Source: Pseudomonas citri
GTDB taxonomy: Bacteria; Pseudomonadota; Gammaproteobacteria; Pseudomonadales; Pseudomonadaceae
Direction: 5' to 3'
Assembly (NCBI RefSeq): GCF_025336485.1
Contig: NZ_JAODAB010000001.1
Span: 1-64,000 of the forward strand
Length of the DNA: 64,000 nt
Position numbers and translations under genes: made by a program. Below, one piece after another: positions 9,019 through 18,121 of this stretch. Position 1 is the first letter of the stretch; every line of letters starts with the position of its first letter. The notes beneath the pieces are model-generated. The model had not been told where the DNA came from, did not search any database, and saw only the letters and a program-made list of their open reading frames with translations.

Positions 9019-9154
9019 ATCTTGTTAATCCAATATGAGTGAATTGTTGGAAACAATGGTGCCGAGTTGGCCTGGGGGGCACTATCAGGTTCAGGACAAT
9101 TGCTGGAAGGTTACGGCCGAAGAAGATTATTCAGAGCTGTTGTGAGGACGAACG

Positions 9155-9230
9155 CTGTGGGAGCCGAGCTTGCTCGCGATGACGGCGGTGTAATAGATTC
9201 ACCGCTATCGCGAGCAAGCTCGCACACAGT
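9155..9230. repeat. REPIN (two inverted Pseudomonas REP sequences)
   Basis: CTGTGGGAGCCGAGCTTGCT (from 9155) continues into CGCGAT, and is mirrored by ATCGCGAGCAAGCTCGCACA up to 9230. This is the P. fluorescens-type REP pair. It occupies part of the 391-bp divergent gap 9019-9409; the rest (about 9231-9409) is presumably the AraC-gene promoter region and holds nothing else I can name. Confidence 0.85.
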
Positions 9231-9409
9231 GGCTGTCATGAGTCATGGAGGGCGCGGAAGACCGGCTGTCCGATTTTTTATACAGGTTGTGCTCTCTGTT
9301 ATATTTAAGACATTCGATCGGGTCTATTCTTAATCCCAGTGATAGCTGCACCCAGTGCCGATCTTGGCCCTTGCGCAGGGACGCCATCAGGTACGTGAGG
9401 ACAACAATA

Positions 9410-10462
9410 ATGAAGACAAACAGCACATACGAAACGCCCACGGACGAGAACACCGAAGTCGCGGTGAAGCCTGACCTGCGTGTCGGTTTCATCTTGATGA
9501 ATCAGTTCACCCTCGTTCCGGTGGCCGGCCTGGTGGACTCGCTGCGATTCGCCGCGGACAAGTCGTTCCGCAGCCAGCAGATCTTCTGCAAATGGGACTG
9601 GATGACCTGCAACGATCAGCCGATCACGGCCAGTTGCGGCATGCCGATCTCTCCGACCAAACCCTTGAGCGTCATCGGCGAGTACGACTACGTCGTCCTG
9701 GCCGGAGGTCTGCTGAGCGAAACCCGCGATCCGCCGGACTGGCTGCTGGACCTTCTGCGCGAACTGCATGCGGCCAAGACCCCGATCATCGCCCTGTGTT
9801 CCGGCTCCTTCGTGCTCGGCAAGGCCGGCCTGCTGGACGGACGTCGCTGCACCGTGCACTTCACCATCCGTGAAGAGTTCACGCAGCGTTTCCCCAAGGC
9901 CGAAGTGCTGGTGGACAAGAGCTATGTCGATGACGACGGCATCATCACCTGCCCCGGTGGCACGGCCATCGACCTGGCGGCCAACCTGATCAGCCACCAT
10001 TGCGGCACGATCCGCGCCCAGAAAGGCCTGGAATACCTGCTGGTGGACGACGAGGAAATCCAGCGGCAGACACCGAACGAAAAGTCCCGGGTCACCGAAC
10101 TGCATGTCTACAAGAACGAGATGGTCGAGCGTGCCATCAGCTACATGCGCAGCCACATGGACGCCCCCGGTTCGTTGCGTTCGGTGGCGGAAAGTGTCGG
10201 CACCAATGAACGCCAACTGCATCGCGCGTTCATGTCCAGCACCAACGAATCACCGGCGCACTACTGGCGCAAACTGCGCCTGGACCATGCGAAAAAACTG
10301 CTGATGAACACCAACCAGCACGTCACCCAGATCGCCTACGCCACGGGCTTTTCCGATGCGTCGCATTTCATCCTGTGGTTCCGCAAGCAGTTCGGCGAAA
10401 CGCCGTGCTCGTTCCGCAAGCGCCGGCATGATGCGGAGAAGTTGATCAATACGGGGCACTGA
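9410..10462 (+). CDS. GlxA-type transcriptional regulator (DJ-1/PfpI domain plus AraC HTH)
   Basis: About 350 residues from the ATG at 9410, preceded by GTGAGG (9395-9400). The frame stays open to 9245, but that extension lacks a ribosome site. Residues 22-200 form a DJ-1/PfpI amidotransferase-like domain with Cys130 (A-L-C-S-G-S-F) and a His at 150. The C-terminal third is an AraC HTH (S-V-A-E-S-V-G-T-N-E-R-Q-L-H-R and I-A-Y-A-T-G-F-S-D-A-S-H-F). Such proteins often control arginine, carnitine, betaine or amine catabolism. It is divergent from the DAO operon and upstream of an MFS gene, both likely targets. Confidence 0.87.
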   Translation: MKTNSTYETPTDENTEVAVKPDLRVGFILMNQFTLVPVAGLVDSLRFAADKSFRSQQIFCKWDWMTCNDQPITASCGMPISPTKPLSVIGEYDYVVLAGGLLSETRDPPDWLLDLLRELHAAKTPIIALCSGSFVLGKAGLLDGRRCTVHFTIREEFTQRFPKAEVLVDKSYVDDDGIITCPGGTAIDLAANLISHHCGTIRAQKGLEYLLVDDEEIQRQTPNEKSRVTELHVYKNEMVERAISYMRSHMDAPGSLRSVAESVGTNERQLHRAFMSSTNESPAHYWRKLRLDHAKKLLMNTNQHVTQIAYATGFSDASHFILWFRKQFGETPCSFRKRRHDAEKLINTGH

Positions 10463-10547
10463 AAACTCAACATCCATAGTTCGACGCTCCTCGAAGTGAG
10501 CCATCGACCGGACGCATATTCTTCAAGCCCACATGGAGGAGCCGGCG

Positions 10548-11816
10548 ATGAAACACACCCGTTTTTTTGGAAAAACCGTACTGACCTGCACATTCGTCCT
10601 GGCGATGCTCGGTTGGGGGATCGGCTTCTATGGGCCGCCGATCTACATGCAAGCGGTCATGGAGCGCACGGCCTGGCCCATCGCCCAGGTGTCGACCGCC
10701 GTCACCGTGCACTTCCTCAGCGGCACGATCGTCATCGCCAACCTGCCAAGGCTTTATGCACGCTTCGGCATTCCCGCCATCACCCTGCTGGGCAGCATTC
10801 TCCTGGGCATCGGCGTGAATATCTGGGCCCAGGCCAACCAGCTCTGGGTGCTGTATGCCGGTGCCGTGTGCTCGGGTATCGGCTGGGTGACCTTGGGGGC
10901 GGCGGCCGTCAATACCCTGATCGCGCCGTGGTACGTCAAGGACAGGCCCAAGGCCCTGGGCAAGGCCTACAACGGCGCCAGCATGGGGGGCGTGATTTTT
11001 TCGCCGCTGTGGGTATGGCTGATCGAGGGGTTTGGCTTTGCCACGGCGGCGCTGGTGATCAGCCTCGCGGCCGTGCTGCTCATCGCCACGTTCGCCTTCC
11101 TGGTTTTCAACAAAAGCCCCCACAGCCTGGGGCAGCATCCCGACAACGCGCAGCAGCCGGAACCCGTGACGACCAGCGCCGACACCGCGCCATGGACCGC
11201 CGTGCAGACGCTCAAGTCAGCCGGTTTCCGCAGCCTGGCAGCCGGTATGTCCCTGGGACTGTTCGCCCAGATCGGCTTGATCGCGCACCTGTACTCGATC
11301 CTGGCGGGACGCATGGGCGCCCACGACGCCTCACTCGCCATGGGCCTGGCCACCGCCAGTGCCATGGGGGGGCGCTACGTCGCCGCGCGGCTGATGACCC
11401 AAGGCATCAACCGCAGGCTGCTGGCCTGTCTCGGGTATGCCATCCAATTGCTGGGTACCCTGATGCTCCTTGGCCTGGACCTCCACCCGAGCGTGGCCTG
11501 GATCGCGGTGGTGCTGATCGGCTCGGGCATCGGCAACGCCACTTCCCTGCCGCCGCTGATCGCACAGACCGAGTTCAGCCGTGAACACACCGCCCGGGTC
11601 ATCGCGCTGATGGTCGCGATCAGCCAAGCCACCTACGCTTTCGCGCCCGCGTTCTTCGGCCTGGTGCGTGCCGCCTTCAGCCCTTCGAGTCAAGCCATCG
11701 TCGCCGTCGTCACAGCCGCCGTCGTCGTGCAGATGCTCGCCATCCTGTCGTTCTACCGAGGGGTGTCCGCCCGCCCCTTCGGGATCAGACCAGCCGAGCA
11801 CCGCCATCCACGTTGA
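10548..11816 (+). CDS. MFS transporter (OFA/monocarboxylate-like)
   Basis: A 422-residue 12-helix transporter with an N-terminal G-W-G-I-G-F-Y-G-P-P region typical of oxalate/formate and monocarboxylate-type MFS permeases. An in-frame ATG at 10533 exists, but the GGAGGAG at 10536-10542 fits the ATG at 10548. It lies 85 bp behind the AraC/DJ-1 regulator. The last residues (R-P-A-E-H-R-H-P-R) are encoded by DNA that, read backwards, looks like the end of a short-chain dehydrogenase, so the C-terminus may have been replaced by rearrangement. Confidence 0.85.
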   Translation: MKHTRFFGKTVLTCTFVLAMLGWGIGFYGPPIYMQAVMERTAWPIAQVSTAVTVHFLSGTIVIANLPRLYARFGIPAITLLGSILLGIGVNIWAQANQLWVLYAGAVCSGIGWVTLGAAAVNTLIAPWYVKDRPKALGKAYNGASMGGVIFSPLWVWLIEGFGFATAALVISLAAVLLIATFAFLVFNKSPHSLGQHPDNAQQPEPVTTSADTAPWTAVQTLKSAGFRSLAAGMSLGLFAQIGLIAHLYSILAGRMGAHDASLAMGLATASAMGGRYVAARLMTQGINRRLLACLGYAIQLLGTLMLLGLDLHPSVAWIAVVLIGSGIGNATSLPPLIAQTEFSREHTARVIALMVAISQATYAFAPAFFGLVRAAFSPSSQAIVAVVTAAVVVQMLAILSFYRGVSARPFGIRPAEHRHPR

Positions 11817-11829
11817 GCACGGCACTTTA
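11785..11829 (-). pseudogene. Remnant of a short-chain dehydrogenase C-terminus
   Basis: On the minus strand the DNA reads S-A-V-L-N-V-D-G-G-A-R-L-V followed by TGA at 11787-11785. This matches the usual SDR ending (G-x-V-L-N-V-D-G-G). A TAA stop lies just upstream in the same frame and no SDR body is present. It overlaps the 3' end of the MFS gene. Confidence 0.5.
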
Positions 11830-11944
11830 CGAGCGTGCGTTGCGATTCCTGCGGGAAGTCGAAGAGATTGGTCAGGCCGCCGTCGGAGCCCGCGCCGAGC
11901 CTGCTGGCGTCTTGAAGGGCTCGTAGCCGCTGTTCAGGTTTCTG

Positions 11945-11982
11945 GCCGAGAAAGCCGCCACCCGAGGGTGGCGGTTTCGGCT
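11945..11982. terminator. Bidirectional terminator-like hairpin
   Basis: GCCGCCACCC and GGGTGGCGGT pair around a GAG loop, extended by GCCGAGAAA against TTTCGGCTC. It lies between the convergent MFS gene and the ProX-like gene. Confidence 0.7.
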
Positions 11983-11991
11983 CTCGGAACG

Positions 11992-12849
11992 TTACTTCAA
12001 CCAGCCATCAACCGTGGCCCTGTTGGCATCGATCCAGGCTTTAGCTCCTTTTTCAGGTGTGCTGGTGCCGTTCTCATTGATCGTCGCCATCAGTTCGCCA
12101 AGGGATTTCTCGTCCATCTTCCACTGCTGCAACCAGCGTTCGGCTTCTGGATGGTCGGCCTTGAATGATTGGGCTGCAATGCCGTGGATCGAATCCGTTG
12201 TCCCATAGACCTTTTTCGGATCTTCAAGGTAGCGCAGGTTCTTCTTGGCCCATATCCAGTGTGGCTTCCACAGCGTCACCACGATAGGTTCCTTGCGCTT
12301 CATGGCGCGATCCAGTGATTGCAGCATCGCCGCTTCGGAGGACGGCAGCAGGGTGTAGTCCAGCTTGTACTCCGCCATCGCCTTGTCGGTGAGGCCCATC
12401 AGCCCGGTGCCGGCATCGATTCCGAAGATGGAGGCCCTGCCGCGCCATTGGAATTCATCTTTGTGGGCATTCAACTCATCGATGCTCTTGATATCCACAT
12501 AGTCGGGGACTGCCAGCCCCAGGTTCGCTTCGCTCAGCCAAGGCCCGATCAACTGGACCTTGTCCTTGATGCTCTGATAAGCCGCGTTGTCGGTGGTTGG
12601 GAGCCACACCTCGAAAGTGACGTCGATTTTCCCTTGTGCAACGCTGTTGTAGAGGATGATCTTCCCGGCGTTCTGGAGCGTGACGTTGTAGCCCCTCTCC
12701 TCCAGGAGAATTTTCCACATGTTGGCGACCGCGATGTTTTCCGCCCAACTGTTAACGCCGATGCTGATCGCCTTGGAGTCGGCCGCATTGGATGCAGCAC
12801 TGCAAATCAGACAAAAACCCAACAGCAGCGCCTTTAGTATTTTGTTCAT
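11992..12849 (-). CDS. Glycine betaine/proline-type ABC substrate-binding protein (ProX/OpuAC family)
   Basis: 285 residues with a Sec signal peptide (cleavage near A-S-N-A|A-D). The mature part starts I-S-I-G-V-N-S-W-A-E-N and keeps the V-T-L-W-K-P-H-W-I-W segment used by OpuAC proteins to build the aromatic cage for quaternary amines. It lies 38 bp downstream of the DddP-like M24 gene and is probably co-transcribed with it. No permease or ATPase of this family is nearby, so it is likely an orphan binding protein using a core transporter elsewhere, as CbcX, BetX and CaiX do in Pseudomonas. Confidence 0.87.
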   Translation of the reverse strand: MNKILKALLLGFCLICSAASNAADSKAISIGVNSWAENIAVANMWKILLEERGYNVTLQNAGKIILYNSVAQGKIDVTFEVWLPTTDNAAYQSIKDKVQLIGPWLSEANLGLAVPDYVDIKSIDELNAHKDEFQWRGRASIFGIDAGTGLMGLTDKAMAEYKLDYTLLPSSEAAMLQSLDRAMKRKEPIVVTLWKPHWIWAKKNLRYLEDPKKVYGTTDSIHGIAAQSFKADHPEAERWLQQWKMDEKSLGELMATINENGTSTPEKGAKAWIDANRATVDGWLK

Positions 12850-12887
12850 TATTCGCCCCTCTGTTTTTTTAGCCGTTGTATGGAGCC

Positions 12888-14144
12888 TTATCGAAGCAGT
12901 TCTTCTTCAAACGGGAACATCGAAAGCAGTCGAGTGCCGGTTTCCGTGACCAGTAGTTGTTGCTCCAGCTTCACGCCTTCGCTGCCACCCTCCGCGCCCA
13001 TGTAACTCTCGACACAAAGCGTCATGCCTGGCTGGATCTCACCGTCGTAGCCAGACGCCGGATAGTCGGCATGGTGGTAGAGGTAGGGATATTCCCCCGT
13101 CATGCCGCAACCATGGGCAGAGAGGTAGTAGCGATTGGCGTGATATTTAGTCGGGATGTTCCAAGCCTTTTCGCTGTATTCCTTCAGCGTCATGCCTGGC
13201 TTGATGATCTCCATGTTGTGATGCACCTGCTCGTAAGCGAGCTTGTACAGGGTGCGTTGATGATCGCTCGGGGAGCCTGGCCCCGCATGGAACGTGCGGG
13301 AAAAATCCGAGTAGTAGCCGTGACAACCCACGACATCGGTGTCCAGCGCGATCAGCTGGTTCTCGCCGATCACGTTGTTCGAGGTTTCCTGGAACCACGG
13401 ATTGGTGCGATTTCCCGCGCTCAGTAATCGGGTTTCAACGTAGTCACCGTCCTGGGCGATTACCGATTGGTGCAACACCGACCACAACTCGTTTTCGGTA
13501 ATGCCCGGGCGAATGGCTTCGCGCAGCTTACCCACGGCAATCTCCGTTGCCCGGAGAGACGCCACGATGCACTTCATTTCTTCGGGAGACTTGATGGCGC
13601 GAGCCATCTCAATGGGTTCTTGCGCATCAACGATCCTGACGCCCGCGCTCGCCATGGCGATCGATGTGCCGGCGTTCATCCGTTCCATGCCAATGGTCGC
13701 GTTGGCCCCCACCAGTTCAGTCAGGATACCCACCATCTCGACGACCCAGGCCTTCTCACGCTCGGCGATGTGGGGACCCGCGGCGACGAAGCTGGCGGTG
13801 GAAGAAGCACGGACTTCGTCAATGGTTTCCAGGCCATTTGCCAGGTGCTCGCAGCCGGTGAATTCGAACAGGATCGTCCGGTGCTCGGTGACGATCAGGT
13901 AACGCGAAGGCGTGTTGCGAGCGCAGAAAATCTGCATGTTTCGGGCGCCGGTTGCATAGCGGATGTTGACCGGATCACTGATGATCAGGGCGGCGATGCC
14001 CCGCTGGCGCATCTGTTCGCGAACCCTGCCCAAGCGATAGAGCCGCACGGCTCGCAGATCGATGTCTGCGCTAGCAGCGGCTTGATCAAGCAGTTGCATG
14101 CCCGAAAGGTCCGAGCGTTCGCGATGCCAATCCAAGGTTGTCAT
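12888..14144 (-). CDS. M24 metallopeptidase-fold protein, DddP-like
   Basis: 418 residues with a creatinase-type N-domain (to about 175) and a pita-bread metal domain. Metal ligands are Asp268, Asp270, Asp280, His344, Glu379 and Glu394. Their spacing, and blocks such as N-P-V-N-I-R-Y-A-T, F-T-G-C-E-H-L, R-T-N-P-W-F-Q-E and G-G-S-E-G-V-K-L-E, match DMSP lyase DddP as I recall it. The residue six past His344, Asp in DddP, is Gly350 here, so lyase activity is doubtful. It is first in an operon with a betaine-type binding protein and divergent from a LysR gene. A hydrolase for a betaine-like substrate is the other option. Confidence 0.8.
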   Translation of the reverse strand: MTTLDWHRERSDLSGMQLLDQAAASADIDLRAVRLYRLGRVREQMRQRGIAALIISDPVNIRYATGARNMQIFCARNTPSRYLIVTEHRTILFEFTGCEHLANGLETIDEVRASSTASFVAAGPHIAEREKAWVVEMVGILTELVGANATIGMERMNAGTSIAMASAGVRIVDAQEPIEMARAIKSPEEMKCIVASLRATEIAVGKLREAIRPGITENELWSVLHQSVIAQDGDYVETRLLSAGNRTNPWFQETSNNVIGENQLIALDTDVVGCHGYYSDFSRTFHAGPGSPSDHQRTLYKLAYEQVHHNMEIIKPGMTLKEYSEKAWNIPTKYHANRYYLSAHGCGMTGEYPYLYHHADYPASGYDGEIQPGMTLCVESYMGAEGGSEGVKLEQQLLVTETGTRLLSMFPFEEELLR

Positions 14145-14305
14145 GTGGGTTTCCAGGCTAATGATTAACTATCGGTTATTAACAGCGGCAGACTAGGCAG
14201 AGCGACCATTGGCCATTTTTTCCGCCTGAGCCAGACTTTACAAGCCCTGTAATGGAGGTGTACACAGATAGAAATTCATGAACCCTGACAACCTGAGGTT
14301 ATCAA

Positions 14306-15253
14306 GTGAAAAGCCTTCGTCATCGACTTCCGTCACTGACCAGCCTGATGGCTTTCGAGGCCGCGGCCCGTGCGTTGAACTTCTCCCGCGCAGCCGAAGA
14401 GCTCCACGTTTCGCAAGCGGCGATCAGTAAACAGATCAGGCAGCTTGAAGAGTCCCTGGGGGTCGAGCTGTTCGAGCGCAACGGTCGACGCGTGACGCTC
14501 TCACCGAGGGGCAAGCAGCTTCATGCCAAAGTCAGCACGTCATTCAACTATCTGGCGGACGCCGTGGAGGAGATCTGTGCAAGGGATCAATGGCAACCCA
14601 TCACCCTCGCAGCCAACACCGCGACAGCTCACTATTGGCTGAGCGAAGTCATGCGGGATTTCCGTGAGCACCATCCCCATTTTTCGGCCAGTATCCGGAT
14701 GATCACATCGGACCACACCTCGGACCTGTTCGATGACAACGTGGACCTGGCCATCGTCTACGACCCCGTCCAACACGAGAACTGGTCATCGCAGCTTCTG
14801 TTCGAGGAGGAACTGTTCCCTGTAGCGAGCCCGGATTACATCAGGGAAAACCCACTTGAACACGATGGCCCCGAAGCCCTGTTCAAGCATAACTTGCTGG
14901 ATTACGAGCGGCTCGAACCGAACTGGATCAACTGGAAAGCCTGGTTCAGCGCACAAGGTATCGATGCTCGCCAGATCAAACCGACCGAGTATGGAAACAA
15001 CTACATCGTGTTGGTGGATGCCGCTACGCGAGGTCGTGGCGTCACCATCGGAACCCGCTACTTGCTCGATCAAGAACTGCGAAGCGAACGACTGGCCCGG
15101 CTTTCATCTCTCACTGTCAGGTCCGGTCGAGGCTATTACCTCATGTCCAACCTGGGACGCCCCTACCGTGACGAAGTCAACCAGCTGCGTGCGTGGCTGG
15201 ATCAGTACAGCCAACCCAGCGCTGGAGAACAGCCCGCAAGGTCACTCACTTGA
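14306..15253 (+). CDS. LysR family transcriptional regulator (GcvA-like)
   Basis: 315 residues starting at a GTG (14306). The HTH is at about residues 20-45 (F-S-R-A-A-E-E-L-H-V-S-Q-A-A-I-S-K-Q-I-R). It is divergent from the DddP-like/ProX operon over 161 bp, so that operon is the likely target. Its 3' end overlaps the convergent LysR gene by 8 bp (15246-15253). Confidence 0.88.
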   Translation: MKSLRHRLPSLTSLMAFEAAARALNFSRAAEELHVSQAAISKQIRQLEESLGVELFERNGRRVTLSPRGKQLHAKVSTSFNYLADAVEEICARDQWQPITLAANTATAHYWLSEVMRDFREHHPHFSASIRMITSDHTSDLFDDNVDLAIVYDPVQHENWSSQLLFEEELFPVASPDYIRENPLEHDGPEALFKHNLLDYERLEPNWINWKAWFSAQGIDARQIKPTEYGNNYIVLVDAATRGRGVTIGTRYLLDQELRSERLARLSSLTVRSGRGYYLMSNLGRPYRDEVNQLRAWLDQYSQPSAGEQPARSLT

Positions 15254-16103
15254 GCGACACCTGCTTGCGCAACTCGTCGGCAAAATGCTGCACGGCTATC
15301 GGGACCTCGTGATTCCCCAGCCGCAACTCGATCGTCACGCTCCCAAGCACCGGAAGATCATGGGTGAGCGCATCGAGTACTTGCCAGGCTGGCTGCATCA
15401 GTGCGCTCGACGTAGCAGCGATGGCGAGACCACTATCGACAGCCAGCTGAACGCCTGCGACGCCGGTGCACTCGAACGCGATTTCATATTCCCGCTGGCT
15501 GTCGCTTAACGCCTTCAATATCTGGCCACGATAACCGCACCCATGGGGATACAAAGCCAATGGAAGCGGGACGTCAGGCACCATCACGAAGGACTCGCCC
15601 GCGACCCACTGGAGCTGGTCGCAGCGCAGGATCTCCCCATTACCATCGTTATTGCGCCGCGTGACCAACGCCAGATCCAGTTCGCCTTTTTCAAGGGCGG
15701 AAAACAGGTTCTGGCTGATGTCGTTACGGATCTGCAACCGTACGTTGGGACAACGCTGGATGAAGTCGCGAAGCACCGGTCGAAGAAACGCGTTCGCATA
15801 GTCGTCTGGAATGCCAAAGCGAACGGTGCCGGAAATCTCCTCCTTGACGAACAGATCCATCGCCTCGTTGCTCAGGGCGAGCATCTTGCGCGCGTACTGC
15901 AGAAGCAGCTCTCCGTGGCTCGTCAGTTCGGCGGTTTGATGGCCCCTGTCGAGCAGCCGCTTGCCCACCTGGTCCTCGAGCTTCTTGAGCTGGATGCTGA
16001 TGGCGGCCTGGGTCTTGTGCAGGCGCTGCGAGGCAAGCGAAAGGCTCTTGCACTCGGCAATGGTCTTGAAGGTATGCAGGAGGGACAGATCCAGTTGCCG
16101 CAC
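15246..16103 (-). CDS. LysR family transcriptional regulator
   Basis: I place the start at the GTG at 16103 (V-R-Q-L-D-L-S-L-L-H-T-F), preceded by GAGGAC, giving 285 residues. The frame runs open to 16199, but that extension is atypical for LysR. The HTH is Q-R-L-H-K-T-Q-A-A-I-S-I-Q-L-K-K-L-E. It is divergent from the GMC oxidoreductase gene across a gap with a perfect palindrome at 16258-16278, a likely operator. Confidence 0.85.
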   Translation of the reverse strand: MRQLDLSLLHTFKTIAECKSLSLASQRLHKTQAAISIQLKKLEDQVGKRLLDRGHQTAELTSHGELLLQYARKMLALSNEAMDLFVKEEISGTVRFGIPDDYANAFLRPVLRDFIQRCPNVRLQIRNDISQNLFSALEKGELDLALVTRRNNDGNGEILRCDQLQWVAGESFVMVPDVPLPLALYPHGCGYRGQILKALSDSQREYEIAFECTGVAGVQLAVDSGLAIAATSSALMQPAWQVLDALTHDLPVLGSVTIELRLGNHEVPIAVQHFADELRKQVSLK

Positions 16104-16257
16104 AACAGCCGTCCTCGAATGGGGATTGAGATCAGAAAAAACGACAGCGGACTGCCCCGATGCCAGGAGCATTAAGCGAGCAAATCCTGACGTTGTCAAA
16201 CGAGGTCGGGACGAGCGAACAGGTCTGCGTCACGGTCTGCGAATGAGCAGACACCTC

Positions 16258-16278
16258 GGCTTAAATTTTATTTAAGCC
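16258..16278. promoter_or_regulatory. Perfect 9-bp palindrome, candidate operator
   Basis: GGCTTAAAT (16258-16266), spacer TTT, ATTTAAGCC (16270-16278), in the 319-bp divergent gap 16104-16422 between a LysR gene and the GMC oxidoreductase. It has the T-N11-A layout expected of LysR sites. Nothing else is evident in the gap. Confidence 0.5.
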
Positions 16279-16422
16279 CGGCATTTTCTTTATTAAATAT
16301 CGGCCCTCCAGACCTTCCGATACGTTATGCACAAAGCAGTTATCAAGCTCAAGAAACACAACAAGAACTGCATTGCCCGATGACGGTGGTAGCCGATGGG
16401 CTTCGCCGAGGAATAACAGATA

Positions 16423-18081
16423 ATGACCGAATTCGATTACGTGATTGCTGGTGCTGGCTCCGCTGGCTGTGTCTTGGCCCGTCGACTTTCCGATGCCGGT
16501 CACAAGGTTTTGCTGCTGGAAGTAGGCCCCTCGGACAAGTCCTGGATCATTCGCATGCCGGCCGGGTTGCGGTCGGCCTTCAAGCCGACCTCAAAGTACA
16601 ACTGGTGGTACTACACCGAAGAACAGGCCCACCTCAACAAACGCCGCATCCAGCAGCCTCGTGGCCGGGTGCTGGGGGGATCTTCTTCCATCAATGGCAT
16701 GACCTGGCTGAGGGGGCATCCGATGGACTACGACCGATGGGAAACCGAAGGTGCCAAGGGCTGGAGCTGGGCTGATTGCGCACCTTACTTCAAAAAGATC
16801 GAATCCAGCGTTGTCTCAAGCGCTTACCGCGGTCAGGACGGGCCGATCAGGGCTCAACGGCAGGAGAAACTCAGCCCGCTCAACGCAGCGTTCCTGGAAG
16901 CCGGCCAGCAAGCCGGGTTTCCCCTCACCGACGACGTCAACGGTTATCAGCAAGAAGGCGTTTCACGTTTTGAAATGAGCGTCAGGGACGGCATCCGCAA
17001 CAGCGCCGCGTACGGATACCTTCACGCCATGGGCGCACATCCGAACCTGACGATCTGGCTGGGCTGTGAAGTCCAGAAAGTCACCCTTGAGGGCCGTCGC
17101 GCCACGGGCTTTGAAGTCCGCTACAAGAACCGCCTCGTCAAGGTTCGGGCGCGGCGTGAGGCCATTGTGTCCTGCGGGGTTTTTGGCTCCGCCCAGTTGC
17201 TCATGTTGTCCGGTATCGGCCCCGCGGATCATCTGCGTGAACATGGCATCGAATGCCGCGTGGATTTGCCGGGCGTCGGCCAGAACCTGCAAGACCACCT
17301 CGAGTGCCACATTCAGATCGAGACCAAAGAACCGATTTCCTTGAACCGGGAGCTGCAACCCCACCGGATGTTGTGGGCAGGTGCGCAATGGTTCGGTCTG
17401 AAAAAGGGCGTTGCCTCGGTCAACCAATGTCACGTCGGAGCGTTCCTCAACAGCTCTGCGGCCACACCACATCCGGATATCCAGTTCCACTTCTTCCCGG
17501 TGTTCTTCGACAAGAACTGGATACCCGTGTCGACGACCTATGGGTATCGCATCGGGGTTGGCCCGATGCGCCCGACCAGTCGTGGAACGGTCAGGCTGCG
17601 CAGCGCCAAGGTCTCCGATCCCCTGCTGATCGATCCCAACTACATGGCGACAGATGAAGATTGGCGCGTCATGCGTGAAGCGATGCGGCTGGGTCTCGAG
17701 TTCGCCAATCAACCGGCCCTCAAGCGCTACAACCATCGCGAGGATACCCCTGGGACTCACATCCGCAGCGGCAAGGCGATGGACGAATTCATCCGTGAGG
17801 ACGCGGCCAGCGCCTATCACCCATGCGGCACCTGCAAGATGGGTCAGAAGAAGGATCCCATGGCGGTGGTGGACAGCCAGCTACGGGTGCTCGGCGTGGA
17901 TAACCTGCGGGTGATCGACGCATCGGTTTTCCCTTCGGTTCCGAGCGCGAACATAAACGCAGCCACGATCATGCTCGCTGAAAAAGCCAGCGACATCCTG
18001 TTGAAAAAACCGGCGTTGCAACCTGAGGCCCTGCCCTTCCACAGCCAGGTTTCTCCTTCACTCACGCGAACATCCGCATAG
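16423..18081 (+). CDS. GMC oxidoreductase (choline dehydrogenase-like)
   Basis: 552 residues with the FAD motif G-A-G-S-A-G-C-V-L-A-R at residues 10-20, the GMC signature P-R-G-R-V-L-G-G-S-S-S-I-N-G-M at about 79-93, and the active-site pair H in A-Y-H-P-C-G-T-C-K-M-G and N in N-I-N-A-A-T-I-M-L. The family oxidises alcohols such as choline, glucose or polyethylene glycol. Two ProX-type betaine-binding proteins nearby suggest a choline-like alcohol. The cupin gene follows after 40 bp and the second ProX gene after that, probably one unit. Confidence 0.85.
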   Translation: MTEFDYVIAGAGSAGCVLARRLSDAGHKVLLLEVGPSDKSWIIRMPAGLRSAFKPTSKYNWWYYTEEQAHLNKRRIQQPRGRVLGGSSSINGMTWLRGHPMDYDRWETEGAKGWSWADCAPYFKKIESSVVSSAYRGQDGPIRAQRQEKLSPLNAAFLEAGQQAGFPLTDDVNGYQQEGVSRFEMSVRDGIRNSAAYGYLHAMGAHPNLTIWLGCEVQKVTLEGRRATGFEVRYKNRLVKVRARREAIVSCGVFGSAQLLMLSGIGPADHLREHGIECRVDLPGVGQNLQDHLECHIQIETKEPISLNRELQPHRMLWAGAQWFGLKKGVASVNQCHVGAFLNSSAATPHPDIQFHFFPVFFDKNWIPVSTTYGYRIGVGPMRPTSRGTVRLRSAKVSDPLLIDPNYMATDEDWRVMREAMRLGLEFANQPALKRYNHREDTPGTHIRSGKAMDEFIREDAASAYHPCGTCKMGQKKDPMAVVDSQLRVLGVDNLRVIDASVFPSVPSANINAATIMLAEKASDILLKKPALQPEALPFHSQVSPSLTRTSA

Positions 18082-18121
18082 CGCGCTTCGCCACCAGGCA
18101 GTCAATCAGAGGAAAAGCAAC

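Noticed and set aside
12888..14144. Calling this gene a true DMSP lyase (dddP)
   Set aside because: The metal ligands match but the expected catalytic Asp is Gly350. I kept it as DddP-like only.
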